Below, piece by piece: positions 1 through 8,929 of a DNA stretch of 64,000 nt. The notes under the pieces are model-generated. The model saw only the letters and a list, made by a program, of their open reading frames with translations. It did not search any database and was not told the origin of the DNA. The stretch covers positions 1 through 64,000 of the forward strand of contig CAJTEM010000001.1 in the NCBI GenBank assembly GCA_910575255.1, read 5' to 3'. Position numbers and translations under genes: made by a program. Numbering within the stretch: the first letter of the stretch is position 1; each line of letters starts with the position of its first letter. Source of the DNA: Lachnospiraceae bacterium (GTDB lineage: Bacteria; Bacillota; Clostridia; Lachnospirales; Lachnospiraceae).

Positions 1-1
1 A

Positions 2-298
2 GATATCAGAGAATACAAATATTACAGTAAAAGGAGAGAAATATGTTATTATATAACTTTTCAATATATGGTAGATGGAATTATTTATGAATCGGAAGCG
101 CCATGCTGTTATTCTGAAAAAAATTATGCTTTATGGAGTGAGGTGAAAATTTGTTATGATAAAAAGCACCCTGAAAAATTTATGGTTAAAGGTGAGGAGA
201 AGAGTTTGAAAAGAGAGGTTATGATATGGGCAATGATAGCTGGGGGATGTTGGCTTTTTATAATATTTGGTTTGATATATGAAGTGTTTTTCAGATGA
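2..298 (+). CDS. Partial DUF3592-like membrane protein (C-terminal part)
   Basis: The frame is open from the window edge, so the 5' end is missing. The visible 98 residues contain the DUF3592-like pattern 'YYITFQYMVDGIIYESE ... VKICYDKKHPEKF', followed by one hydrophobic segment near the C-terminus ('MIWAMIAGGCWLFIIFGLIY'). The DUF3592 call rests on this pattern from memory. Function is unknown. As a small membrane protein at the edge of a polymorphic toxin locus it could be an accessory or immunity factor; this is inference. Confidence 0.55.
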   Translation, partial: DIREYKYYSKRREICYYITFQYMVDGIIYESEAPCCYSEKNYALWSEVKICYDKKHPEKFMVKGEEKSLKREVMIWAMIAGGCWLFIIFGLIYEVFFR

Positions 299-407
299 AA
301 TGATTTAGAGATAGTAATAGAGTATTATAGTATGAAGAAATATCAGATGACATAGAGCTGGAAAGCGGAAACCAACAGGAGAAAAGAAGGAGAAAGGTTA
401 ATAAATT

Positions 408-1010
408 ATGGAATATTTTAGAATCCGTCAAGATCACAGGTATCTCCACCCGCCAGTTATTACAAATACAATAGATATGGTTCCGGGCAGGAGGGCAGTT
501 TCTCTGGAAAACTCAAAAAGAATCCCGGATGTAAATATTTTATTTGCGGATGCACCGTATTCGCTGGATTTTTTGGATGTTCTGGACAGTCAGCTGTTTT
601 TGGTGAGTCCGGAGGTAAAGAAGGTATTTCTGATATATGAGCCGGAGATGGCTTTTAAGGAGGTCTGCATTTTAAATAATAAGGCAGAAGAATACCGGCT
701 GTATGCGCTGCCGTTGTTTTTGGAGATGGATTGTTTGGCAGAAGGAAGCATAGTCAGCCCTGACAGAAGCCATGTAAAGAGGTTGTGCCTCCGGAAAGAT
801 CCGGAAGCTCCAAGCATTTTTAAGGCTGCCGGGCTGATGACCGATGTAGTGATGATCCGTCTGGATGTAGCGGAGAGCCTCCTGCGTAGAGGAATCCAAA
901 GATTCCTGCTGGAACCTGTGGAGTGGGAGGAGGAAGGGAAGACCCAAAGGGAGCCATGGATGGACCGGGGATTGGATAACAGAAAGGGGAGGCTATGGAA
1001 GGGAGAATGA
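408..1010 (+). CDS. Hypothetical protein, possible Imm11/DUF1629-like immunity protein
   Basis: A 200-aa soluble protein without signal peptide. It is a distant paralogue of the genes at 14330 and 16394: all share an N-terminal 'YF-I', a central 'FLLVSP-VK' or 'LFLVSPEVKK' segment, and a C-terminal 'ES-L-RRGI' helix. This layout recalls Imm11 (DUF1629) immunity proteins, but that is a resemblance, not an identification. The start is an ATG preceded by a purine-rich GAGAAAGG. It overlaps the next gene by 16 bases, so the two are translationally linked. Confidence 0.5.
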   Translation: MEYFRIRQDHRYLHPPVITNTIDMVPGRRAVSLENSKRIPDVNILFADAPYSLDFLDVLDSQLFLVSPEVKKVFLIYEPEMAFKEVCILNNKAEEYRLYALPLFLEMDCLAEGSIVSPDRSHVKRLCLRKDPEAPSIFKAAGLMTDVVMIRLDVAESLLRRGIQRFLLEPVEWEEEGKTQREPWMDRGLDNRKGRLWKGE

Positions 1011-1657
1011 CAGGGAAGCAGCGGCTGGACAGGCTTTCCCGGTACTGCCAGCAGGCGGAGCAGTGCTTTGGGGAATGCAGAAGCTGTCTGGAAGAAAACC
1101 GCCAGGAGATTCTCGGGAAGATAAAGGAGGAGCTGGTTGATAGCATGGAAGCTTTGCAGGCACAGTTTGAGGAACAAAGGGAAGCAGGGGAGGCCGGAGA
1201 GCTGCGTTATGGGTTCCTTTCGTTCCTCCGGACAGGGGTACGGGGACTGGGATCCTGGTTCAGGCTGGATCTTTATGATGACAGGGAAAGGATCTCAGAG
1301 ACGGAATGCGGGAAGGAATTGGAGCTTTCTGCGGCCCTGGATCCCTGGCGCCAGGGAATCGGTTCGGTGTGGAAGGAACTGGGAAGGCAGTCACAGGTAA
1401 GGGATTACGAACTGGAGCCTCTGGTCTTCCAGCTGGCGGAAGGATACCAGAAGCAGGTGCAGGGACTCCTCGGGGAGGCCATGCTGTCGCTTTTAGAGGA
1501 GTCCGGGGAGAAATGGTTCGGGGAAGGGCCGGCGGAGATCTGGCAGGGGGAGTTCATGGATCAGGCTGCTTTTCTGTGCGGCTGGGAGCAGGGCGGACTG
1601 GTGACAGAGGAGGAGAAGGATGGCAGAGAAAAAGAAAGACTGGCAGAACGGGATTGA
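995..1657 (+). CDS. Hypothetical cytoplasmic protein of the injection-system cluster
   Basis: A 220-aa, acidic, mostly helical protein with no recognised domain and no membrane segment. It overlaps the preceding gene at its start and the following gene by 38 bases at its end, so the three form one translational unit. The DNA of its last ~80 bases recurs in degenerate form at 7575-7684, directly upstream of the paralogue of the next gene. The pair 'this gene plus the 434-aa gene' was therefore duplicated as a unit and one upstream copy was mostly lost. Function unknown; association with the VgrG/PAAR cluster is positional only. Confidence 0.6.
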   Translation: MEGRMTGKQRLDRLSRYCQQAEQCFGECRSCLEENRQEILGKIKEELVDSMEALQAQFEEQREAGEAGELRYGFLSFLRTGVRGLGSWFRLDLYDDRERISETECGKELELSAALDPWRQGIGSVWKELGRQSQVRDYELEPLVFQLAEGYQKQVQGLLGEAMLSLLEESGEKWFGEGPAEIWQGEFMDQAAFLCGWEQGGLVTEEEKDGREKERLAERD

Positions 1658-2924
1658 GGAATATCCCTTTGATTTTGGACGTTACATAGAGGAACGGCTG
1701 CGGGAGATCCCTGACCTGGATGAGAGGCGCTTTGCCAGGAAGGTATTGCTGGATGGGCTGGGCCGTGGGATCCGCTGTATGGAAGAAAAATATAAGCAGC
1801 TTGAGCAAAGGGTATACGAGGAGCTTCAGCCTGAGGGAAACCGGTATGAAACAGTAATCACCATTGTGGAAAAACAGCATTATGATCCCCGGAACCAAAC
1901 CCTGTTCCCGGTCATACCCGGGGATCTGGGGGAGCCAGGGGCAGGAGAACCGGGGCTGGTGGGGACTGTGTTCCTGGAGCTGGGATGGGAGGCTGGACGG
2001 CCGTTCCGGGAAGGGAAGAAATATGGCGGGGTAGTCCGCCGGGAAGGGAAGGAGCGCCCCGCGCTCTTCCGGCTTCAGCAGGCAAAGCGGTACCGGAAAG
2101 CAGTGGAGGAGCTTTACCAGGCGTTCCAGGATAACCAGATACCTTGGGTTACTGTCAATACGGCATATCTGGATCAGTTTTTTGACGTATTCCTGGTGGA
2201 GTCGGAAGAGGAAGGGCAAAGAAGCAGGGGGAGGATGCCTGCCTGGGAGGATTGTGGGATCTGGTTCGGGGAGGACAGGCAGTTTGTTCGATACGGCTGG
2301 GTCCCGTTGTGGAATATAGAAGCAATCCCTTTTCGCAGCACCCGGTTCATGACACCCTGTCTGGACGGGATCTCCTACGAGCATGAGTTTGCTTTGGATG
2401 AGAGGAAGGAGAGTGACGGCTATCTGGTCAGTGGGAATGAGGACATCCTGGAGATCCGCCATGAGAAGGGACGGATAGTTGTCCGTTCGGAAAAGGAGAT
2501 TTTTGAGGGGTGGCAGGTTCTCCGCCTGGCGCAGGGAGAGATGGCGGACTCTCCGGGTTATCGGGAGCCTTTGCTGGGCAACCACAGGCGGGATTCCTTT
2601 ATCCGCCGGCTGGCGGATAATAGCCGGGAGTCACTGATGACCTGGGCGGATCTGTCCCGGCGGATCCTGGAGCTGGATATCAGGGATTATCTGGAGGTGG
2701 ATGGATACGAGATCCGGGAGCCTTCCCGGGAAGAACCCCGGGAGGAGGGGATGAACTGGTTCCTTCCGGAGGGGCTGTTTCCCATGGAGGGACGGAAGGT
2801 GCTGCTGCTGAAATTTCGTGCCAGAAGGCCAGGTTATTATCTGAATGAGAGCATGGTGCGGTTCGTGGTATCGCAGCTGCAGCTGGAAATAGGGGAATAC
2901 CGATGTGAGGGGGTGATGGTATGA
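1620..2924 (+). CDS. Large conserved cluster protein, candidate baseplate/structural component (copy 1)
   Basis: 434 aa, soluble, no signal peptide. Closely paralogous to the 7631-8929 gene along its whole length: the N-termini share 'EEYPFDF-RYIEERLREI' and 'LDERRFA-KVLLDGLG', and the C-termini share 'RPG-YLN-SMVR'. No family is recognised with certainty. The duplication, the absence of export signals and the adjacency of copy 2 to VgrG genes suggest a structural role such as a baseplate component. Downstream of this copy the 236-aa partner found after copy 2 is missing; only a short ATGAAAACA stub precedes an unrelated membrane gene. Confidence 0.6.
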   Translation: MAEKKKDWQNGIEEYPFDFGRYIEERLREIPDLDERRFARKVLLDGLGRGIRCMEEKYKQLEQRVYEELQPEGNRYETVITIVEKQHYDPRNQTLFPVIPGDLGEPGAGEPGLVGTVFLELGWEAGRPFREGKKYGGVVRREGKERPALFRLQQAKRYRKAVEELYQAFQDNQIPWVTVNTAYLDQFFDVFLVESEEEGQRSRGRMPAWEDCGIWFGEDRQFVRYGWVPLWNIEAIPFRSTRFMTPCLDGISYEHEFALDERKESDGYLVSGNEDILEIRHEKGRIVVRSEKEIFEGWQVLRLAQGEMADSPGYREPLLGNHRRDSFIRRLADNSRESLMTWADLSRRILELDIRDYLEVDGYEIREPSREEPREEGMNWFLPEGLFPMEGRKVLLLKFRARRPGYYLNESMVRFVVSQLQLEIGEYRCEGVMV

Positions 2925-2979
2925 AAACAAAAATGATACAGGAGTTATGATGAAGATCAACCGGATAGGAGAGAATTTT

Positions 2980-3750
2980 ATGAAAATAAAGGGCAGTATA
3001 TGGATCGCTGTATTATTATTTTTAGAGACAGTTATATTTATTGAAACAAGGTATGTTTTTCCGGCCGCTGTTATTGCATGGGACGGGAAATTTGAAGTTA
3101 TTTTTTTGTTATTTTGGGTATTTCATATCTCGCTACTGTTCCTGATATTTACACGTTATTTTTTACAAATGCCAAAAATTAATTGGCAATATTTGGCAGA
3201 AATCATAATTATATTTTTAGCAGTGAGAATCGTATATGATGTCTTTTTAAGCGATTATACAAGACAAAGGACAGCTGCTGATTATTATAAAATGGCAAGA
3301 ATATGCTTTTATTCTGAAGTGGGTATGAATACATTCATAGTTCTGCTTTTTGGATGGTATGCCAGGCTCATGAAATATAAAATATATGTTAGAGTTTCTG
3401 ATTGGATCAAAATTTCATTGCTCTTTTTCGTCATTATATTTTGTGTGTCGGGAGCAGAATATATCATAAGATTAATGTCGGATTTTGAGGAATTTCAGGA
3501 AAAAGACACGATTTCCTATGGTAATGTCATGATGGTATTTCTATTTAATATCTTTTTTCAGAATATTATTGCATTCCTGATGGAAACCATTTTATTTTCA
3601 GTCATGATACCGGGAGAGCAAGCCGGGCGGCAAAGCGAAGAAGGAAGTTATGGAAGCAGGCAAAGCGCAAAGAGAACAATAGCATGGGTATTAGTTGTCA
3701 TAATAGTCTTGTTGTTTGTATCAGGAATTTCAATTTTGGATTTTTTATAA
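2980..3750 (+). CDS. Multi-pass membrane protein, paralogue of 4587-5360
   Basis: 256 aa with about six hydrophobic segments. The ATG at 2980 is chosen because AGGAGAG lies directly upstream and the N-terminus 'MKIKGSIWIA' matches the paralogue at 4587. Both proteins end in the identical tail 'LLFVSGISILDFL'. The gene is markedly richer in A+T than its neighbours, which suggests separate acquisition. With the paralogue it brackets the gene at 3815. Such duplicated membrane proteins in effector loci are often immunity factors against membrane-acting toxins; here that is inference only. Confidence 0.65.
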   Translation: MKIKGSIWIAVLLFLETVIFIETRYVFPAAVIAWDGKFEVIFLLFWVFHISLLFLIFTRYFLQMPKINWQYLAEIIIIFLAVRIVYDVFLSDYTRQRTAADYYKMARICFYSEVGMNTFIVLLFGWYARLMKYKIYVRVSDWIKISLLFFVIIFCVSGAEYIIRLMSDFEEFQEKDTISYGNVMMVFLFNIFFQNIIAFLMETILFSVMIPGEQAGRQSEEGSYGSRQSAKRTIAWVLVVIIVLLFVSGISILDFL

Positions 3751-3814
3751 AACCCGATTGCCGGGCTTAAAAAGGTAAGACAGAAGCAAAAAAGTTAAAC
3801 GAGGAGAAAGGAAG

Positions 3815-4516
3815 ATGGGAAAATATAAATATATAAAAAAATATATAGGAGACCCGCTGAAAAGTGAAGGATTCCGTTATGACGGGTTTGAATCCGGGGG
3901 GATCTGGACTTTTTGCCGCAGGAAGGGGGACGTTACACAGAGTGTCCGGATTTGTCAGGAAAGATTTTTGGGGAATATGGCAGAGGTAATCCTGAGTACA
4001 GATGCTTACGGGCAATTACCAAAAACAATCGCGTGGAGCAGCTATGATAATGAAGAGGAGTTTGAGGCGGCCGCAAAGAAATTTTACGAAAAAATAAAAA
4101 GTGAAGGATTGGAATTGCTGGAAAAAATGAGTGTTCCTGTTACGGAAATCCGTCCAACGGCAGAGGCGGAACGTTACCTGTTTGAAAATCATGAAGAATT
4201 ATGCCGGGAATACAAGGATAAGCTGCAGATTGGGGATAGAAAAGCAGAAGGGATGATGGAGAAAATCATTACTTTTATGAAAGAACATGAAAATGAGAAT
4301 TTTGAAACATTCAAAAGAGACCTGATAGGAATTGCAGCAGTTTATGGCGGGATCTATGAAGAAAAATGCCAGGCAAAGTGGGATTGTCATGAGGGAACCA
4401 GGACATGGATGGAGATCGGGAACAAGACTTGTTATCCGCTGGAAGAAATCATTTTCTGCTGGAGGGACAGGGAATATGATTTCCTTTGGGAGCGGTATCA
4501 GTATGTTATATTGTAG
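3815..4516 (+). CDS. Hypothetical protein (possible DUF4304-like)
   Basis: 233 aa, no signal peptide or membrane segment, start supported by GAGGAGAAAGGAAG upstream. The N-terminal half ('DPLKSEGFRYDGFESGGIWTF', then a charged 'RRKGDVTQSVRI') resembles the beta-rich layout of DUF4304-like proteins, but I cannot confirm this. It lies between two paralogous membrane protein genes in a toxin/immunity-like locus and may be a cytoplasmic immunity protein. Confidence 0.5.
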   Translation: MGKYKYIKKYIGDPLKSEGFRYDGFESGGIWTFCRRKGDVTQSVRICQERFLGNMAEVILSTDAYGQLPKTIAWSSYDNEEEFEAAAKKFYEKIKSEGLELLEKMSVPVTEIRPTAEAERYLFENHEELCREYKDKLQIGDRKAEGMMEKIITFMKEHENENFETFKRDLIGIAAVYGGIYEEKCQAKWDCHEGTRTWMEIGNKTCYPLEEIIFCWRDREYDFLWERYQYVIL

Positions 4517-4586
4517 TTGCATTAATTTTGAAGTAATCAGTGTTTGGTGTTTGCGTCAATGCAAGGTGGATGAAGGAGGGATTTTC

Positions 4587-5360
4587 ATGAAAATAAAGGG
4601 AAGTATATGGATAGCAGCATTACTGTTCATAGAGACAGTGATATTTATAAAAGCGCAATATGTTTTTCCGCCATCGATCATTGCGTGGCATGAAGAGTTT
4701 ATGGTAAGATTCTTAGTTTATTGGGTGGTGCATATTTTGTTACTGTTTTTCATTTTCAACCGGTACTTTTTGAATTGCAGAGAGGTTAAGTATCCGCGTC
4801 TGGCAGCTGTAATCCTGATATTTCTACTTATAAGGATCGTCTTTGATATCTGGATGTGTACATATATTGGCCATAAAACAGTGATTTTTTACTTTCCATT
4901 GGCAAGGGTATGTTTATACTCGGAAGTAGGGATGAGTCTGTTGATATGCCTGCTCTTTTGGGGATATGCAAAGTCTGCAGGATATGAAGTGCGTTTCAGG
5001 CTTGCAGACTGGATAAAAGTGATGCTTTCCCTGACTGGTGTGATTTTCTGCATTCTGGGTGCGGAATATTTGATACAGTCTTTTTGGGATTATGAGCTTT
5101 CCCTGGAAAAGGATACGGTTTCCTACGGCAATGTAGAAAGCGTATATTTATTTAATCTGTTTTTTCAAAATATCATTGCATTTCTGATGAATTCCACCTT
5201 GTTTTCGGTTGTTATATCAAGAGAACAGGCTGCCTGGCAAAGGACAGAAGAGGAAAGTTATGGAACCAGGAAGAGCGCAAAGAGAACAACAGCATTGGTA
5301 TTAGCTGTCGTAATTATCTTGTTGTTTGTATCAGGAATTTCAATTTTGGATTTTTTATAA
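4587..5360 (+). CDS. Multi-pass membrane protein, paralogue of 2980-3750
   Basis: 257 aa. The ATG at 4587 follows AAGGAGGG at good spacing and gives the same 'MKIKGSIWIA' N-terminus as the 2980 gene; the longer upstream frame has no ribosome binding site. About six transmembrane segments, with a conserved 'EKDT-SYGNV' loop and an identical C-terminal tail. The high DNA identity at both ends points to a recent duplication around the intervening 3815 gene. Confidence 0.65.
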   Translation: MKIKGSIWIAALLFIETVIFIKAQYVFPPSIIAWHEEFMVRFLVYWVVHILLLFFIFNRYFLNCREVKYPRLAAVILIFLLIRIVFDIWMCTYIGHKTVIFYFPLARVCLYSEVGMSLLICLLFWGYAKSAGYEVRFRLADWIKVMLSLTGVIFCILGAEYLIQSFWDYELSLEKDTVSYGNVESVYLFNLFFQNIIAFLMNSTLFSVVISREQAAWQRTEEESYGTRKSAKRTTALVLAVVIILLFVSGISILDFL

Positions 5361-5485
5361 AGGTTTTGAAAAGGCTGTAAAGGAATTTTTCGAAGAAACA
5401 GTAAGCAAGCAGGTCTTCTGCGCAGGGGAATCCGGAGGTTGGCGCCGGGATCTGTGGTGTGGGAGGAAGAGGGAGGAAAGACAAA

Positions 5486-7528
5486 GTGAGAAAACAGAAC
5501 AGTACCTTTCAGACAGCATTTCTCTCGGAGGCAGGATCCGAGCTGGAGAACCAGGATTATTTTGCGTATGTGGAATTGGACGGGTATGCCTGCTACGTGG
5601 TTGCGGACGGGCTGGATGATTCCCGGGATGCAAAGAGCGCCCGTCTTGCCACTCAGGCGGTCATCCTGGAATTCCAGGAGCGCCCGTCTCTGGGGAAGAG
5701 AGCCATCCGCTCTTATCTGCAGGCCGCGAACCGGGCCCTGTGCCAGGCGGACAGCAGGGAGCGCCTGAAAGCCTCAGTCCTGGTGGCGGTGACGGATTAT
5801 GAGAAGGTGCGGTACGGCTATGCGGGAAATGCCCGGCTGCGCTTGTACCGGGACGGGAAGGTGAGGGAGCAGAGCCGGGACATGTCCCTGGGAAGCGATG
5901 AGCAGAGGGAGAAGAGGCTGCCGGACGATGCCCTTGCCAGGCATGAGGAGAGGAACAACCTCTATGCCTATGCCGGGAAGGGGAGGGGCTTTTTGCCCTG
6001 GATATCCGGGAAATTGCGGCTGGAAAACGGCGATATCCTGGTGATGTATACCCGGGGCATCTGGGAAAACCTGGACAGTGGGGAAATGGATGACGTCTTT
6101 TCCGAGGCCGGGGACAGTCCTGGGGAAAGCCTGGACAACATCGAGGATCTGCTTCTCTCCCGTCAGCCGGAGAGACTGGAGAACTATACCCTGGCTGCTG
6201 TTTTTATCAACAAGGTATTTCAGGATCCGGAGCGGAAACAGAAGAGGAAGAAGAGGATCCGGATCGCTGTCATAGCAGCGGCGGTAATCCTGCTTGCCGG
6301 CCTGGGAATATGGCTTTTCCAGCGCTGGAGGCAGGGCAAGACAGAGGAACTGCAGCGGCACTACGGGGATATGATCGAGTATCTCCAGGATAATAATTTT
6401 GTCCGGGCGGAGGAGGAGTGTAAGGAGGCCGGGAAGCTGGCGGAAAAGCTCAGGAAAAAGAAGGCGCTGCTGGAGCTGTCGGATTACCAGAAGCTGCTGG
6501 AGGCGGTCCAGGAGGCGGAGGACGCATTCGGAAAGGGAGACTACGAGGAAGCCCAGACCGCTTATGTGACGGCAAGAGAGCGTTCCCGCTATGCGGATCG
6601 GATAGCGGACGCTTATATAGAGAAAAGGCTTTCCCTGATCACGGATTACCGGTCGGTGTTCGACTATCTCCAGCTGGGGGATGCGCTGGCGGCACAGGGG
6701 GATTACAGCCGGGCGGAGGAGAAGTACCTGGAGGCAAGAAGGCTGGCAACCGTTGCCTGCTTTGAGGAGGGGCGGCAGGACGCCCTGGACTGCCTGGATT
6801 CCCTGTATGAGCTGCGCAGCCAGGCGGAGGAGGCGGATACCCGGGAGGCAAAGGAGAAGGCCGTAAATGAGACCGGGGCGGCACAGCTGGCTTCGGAGGG
6901 AGACAAGGCCTTTGCGGAAGGAGACTATGAAGGGGCGAAGGCTTATTATGCTATGGCTCTGGAAAAGTACCAGGAGCTGGGGGATGAGGCCCACGGTGAG
7001 CTGATTCAGACGAAGATAGAAGCCAGCGGGAGGAAATCAGAAGAGAATCAGGAGAAGGAGAGGCAGGCGGATGCCTGTCTGGAAGCCGGGAGAGAACGGG
7101 AGGAGGCCGGAGAGGCGCTGGAGGCCAAGAAACAGTACCTGATGGCCAAGAACCTGTACCGGGAACTGAAGAAGGAAGAGAAGGTCATGGAGGTGAGCGG
7201 CCGGATTGAGCTGCTGGAAGCGGGAACTGAAGAAGAGAAGGAAAACGCCGGTGCAGCCGGCGGAGCGTCGGAAAAGAACCGGGGAGAGAGAGGACAGGAA
7301 GAGACAGAGGCAGGGGAGGAAGCAGGGCCAGGGAGAGAAGCAGAGCCAGGGGGAGCAGCAGGGCCAGGGAGAGAAGCAGAGCCAGGGAAAGGAGCAAGGG
7401 AAGGGGAAGAATTGACAGGATCACGGGGAAATGCGGCCGGCCTGCCGGAAGGCTCCGGGAAAGGGCCGGTGAGCGGGCCGGGGGGAAGCAGGGCCGTAGC
7501 CGGGATCGGGCCGGGCAGAGAGCCGTAA
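5486..7528 (+). CDS. Membrane PP2C-like phosphatase with C-terminal TPR/coiled-coil region
   Basis: 680 aa from a GTG start preceded by GGGAGGAAAG. Residues ~1-250 have the PP2C fold order: 'ENQD', 'VADGLDDS', 'YGYAGNARLRLYRDG', 'LENYTLAAVF'. A transmembrane helix ('IAVIAAAVILLAGLGIWLF') near 265-285 is followed by TPR-like repeats ('AFGKGDYEEAQTAY', 'LAAQGDYSRAEEKYLEA', 'AFAEGDYEGAKAYYAMA'). The tail is low-complexity Gly/Pro/Glu. Type VI systems are known to use PP2C/kinase pairs (PppA/PpkA) for control. Two metal-ligand positions look altered ('YTRG' where SDG is usual, 'ENYT' where DN is usual), so catalytic activity is uncertain. No partner kinase is in the window. Confidence 0.75.
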   Translation: MRKQNSTFQTAFLSEAGSELENQDYFAYVELDGYACYVVADGLDDSRDAKSARLATQAVILEFQERPSLGKRAIRSYLQAANRALCQADSRERLKASVLVAVTDYEKVRYGYAGNARLRLYRDGKVREQSRDMSLGSDEQREKRLPDDALARHEERNNLYAYAGKGRGFLPWISGKLRLENGDILVMYTRGIWENLDSGEMDDVFSEAGDSPGESLDNIEDLLLSRQPERLENYTLAAVFINKVFQDPERKQKRKKRIRIAVIAAAVILLAGLGIWLFQRWRQGKTEELQRHYGDMIEYLQDNNFVRAEEECKEAGKLAEKLRKKKALLELSDYQKLLEAVQEAEDAFGKGDYEEAQTAYVTARERSRYADRIADAYIEKRLSLITDYRSVFDYLQLGDALAAQGDYSRAEEKYLEARRLATVACFEEGRQDALDCLDSLYELRSQAEEADTREAKEKAVNETGAAQLASEGDKAFAEGDYEGAKAYYAMALEKYQELGDEAHGELIQTKIEASGRKSEENQEKERQADACLEAGREREEAGEALEAKKQYLMAKNLYRELKKEEKVMEVSGRIELLEAGTEEEKENAGAAGGASEKNRGERGQEETEAGEEAGPGREAEPGGAAGPGREAEPGKGAREGEELTGSRGNAAGLPEGSGKGPVSGPGGSRAVAGIGPGREP

Positions 7529-7574
7529 AAAGGATCCGGGGAGAAGCGGTTCAGGGAAGTGTCGGGGGAGAGCC

Positions 7575-7684
7575 GGCAGGTTTTCCGCGCGGCTGGGAAC
7601 AGGATGGACTGGCGACAAAGGAGGAGGAGAATGGCAGAGAAGAGGAAGGGCCGGATGGAAAGAACCGAAGAATATCCTTTTGAT
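7575..7684 (+). pseudogene. Remnant of the 3' end of a second copy of the 995-1657 gene
   Basis: Read in frame, this stretch gives 'GWEQDGLATKEEENGRE', which parallels 'GWEQGGLVTEEEKDGRE' at the end of the 995-1657 protein. It sits in the same position relative to the next gene, which starts inside it. No start or upstream part of the copy remains; the sequence before it is the PP2C gene. Confidence 0.6.
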
Positions 7685-8929
7685 TTTGAGCGTTACATAG
7701 AGGAACGGCTGCGGGAGATTGAGGATCTGGATGAGAGAAGATTTGCTAAAAAGGTATTGCTGGATGGGCTGGGAAAGATGGTTCGGTGTATGGAAGAAAG
7801 GTATGAGCGGCTGGAAGGGAGACTTGCGAGGGAAGTTGTCTTAGAAGAGAGCCAATATGGGATTGCCATGACCGTCATCCGGCGGGAGCATTATGACCCG
7901 ACCAATCAGACCCTGTATCCGGTGGATGAAAGGGATCTGGATCCGGAGCGGCTGGCGCGGGAGTTATCAGACGAGAACCATAGTTATCTGTTCACCGTTT
8001 TTTTAGAAGCGGATGATGAGACGCAAAGGATATTCGAAGCCGGCAAAAGCCCTGGCAGCGGCTGGCAAAGTCAGGAGAGAAGACTGCATATCAGCAGAGC
8101 CAGGCGGTATCGGGAGGCGGTGGAAGGTTTATATCAGGTATTCCAGGATAACAGCATCCCATGGGAGACGGTGAATACGGCTTATCTGGATAAATTCTAT
8201 GATGTTTACGTGGAGGCGCCAGGAACAGAAGCAGAGGAGAAATCAGGAAAAGAGCCGGAGAAAATCTGGTTTGGGGAATTTGAGGAAAGGATCCGTTATG
8301 GATTCCTTCCGCTTTGGAACCTGGAACAGTTTTTCTTTGATGGGACGGATTTTATGCTGCCATGTATGGACGGTATTTATTATGAACATGAATTTTTGCT
8401 GAATGAGAAAGAAGAAGGGGATGGATACCTGATCCAGTCCAACGAGGATATTTTGGAAATCCGCCATGAGGAGGGGAAGATCATCCTGAAATCAGAAAAA
8501 GAGACCTTTGAGGATTGGAAGGTACTGCATATCATCGGGAAGGAGCCTTTGCAGTCCCTGGATTATGACTATCCTTTGCTGACGAACCGCAGAAAGGATT
8601 CCTTCCTGCGGCGGCGATATGGGGATAGCCGCAATGGCCTGCTGACCCGGGCGGAGCTGTTTCGCCGGATTATGGAGCTGGATATCCAGGAATTTATTGA
8701 AGTGCAGGGATATGAGATCAGTAAGGAGGGTGAGGCTTACCCGGCCGGGGAGGGGATGGACTGGTTTGAGGAGGAGGGACTGTTCCCTCTGGACAGCAGG
8801 AAGATACTGGTGCTGAAGTTTCGGGAGATCCGGCCGGGCCATTACCTGAACAGCAGTATGGTAAGGTATGCAATATCCCGGATTCAGCGGGAGGTCGGTG
8901 AGTACCGATGTGTGGGGGTGTTGGTATGA
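7631..8929 (+). CDS. Large conserved cluster protein, candidate baseplate/structural component (copy 2)
   Basis: 432 aa from the ATG at 7631, which follows AAAGGAGGAGGAG and matches the 'MAEK' start of copy 1 at 1620. Full-length paralogue of the 434-aa protein. It overlaps the next gene by the tetranucleotide ATGA, so coupling to the 236-aa protein and then to VgrG genes is tight. That linkage supports a structural role in the injection machine. No recognised domain. Confidence 0.6.
   Translation: MAEKRKGRMERTEEYPFDFERYIEERLREIEDLDERRFAKKVLLDGLGKMVRCMEERYERLEGRLAREVVLEESQYGIAMTVIRREHYDPTNQTLYPVDERDLDPERLARELSDENHSYLFTVFLEADDETQRIFEAGKSPGSGWQSQERRLHISRARRYREAVEGLYQVFQDNSIPWETVNTAYLDKFYDVYVEAPGTEAEEKSGKEPEKIWFGEFEERIRYGFLPLWNLEQFFFDGTDFMLPCMDGIYYEHEFLLNEKEEGDGYLIQSNEDILEIRHEEGKIILKSEKETFEDWKVLHIIGKEPLQSLDYDYPLLTNRRKDSFLRRRYGDSRNGLLTRAELFRRIMELDIQEFIEVQGYEISKEGEAYPAGEGMDWFEEEGLFPLDSRKILVLKFREIRPGHYLNSSMVRYAISRIQREVGEYRCVGVLV

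Noticed and set aside
1554-2585. 343-codon minus-strand frame
   Set aside because: It lies opposite the 434-aa gene, has no ribosome binding site and a Leu/Pro-rich translation typical of a shadow of G+C-rich coding DNA.
3751-3775. Terminator after the 2980 gene
   Set aside because: The CCCG-ATTGC-CGGG hairpin is short and lacks a T run.
5774-6994. 406-codon minus-strand frame
   Set aside because: Mirror of the PP2C-TPR gene; Leu/Gln/Pro-rich without motifs or start signal.
7316-7410. Tandem DNA repeat or CRISPR-like array
   Set aside because: The repeated GGGCCAGGGAGAGAAGCAGA-type units encode the Gly/Pro/Glu-rich tail of the PP2C protein; there are no spacers.
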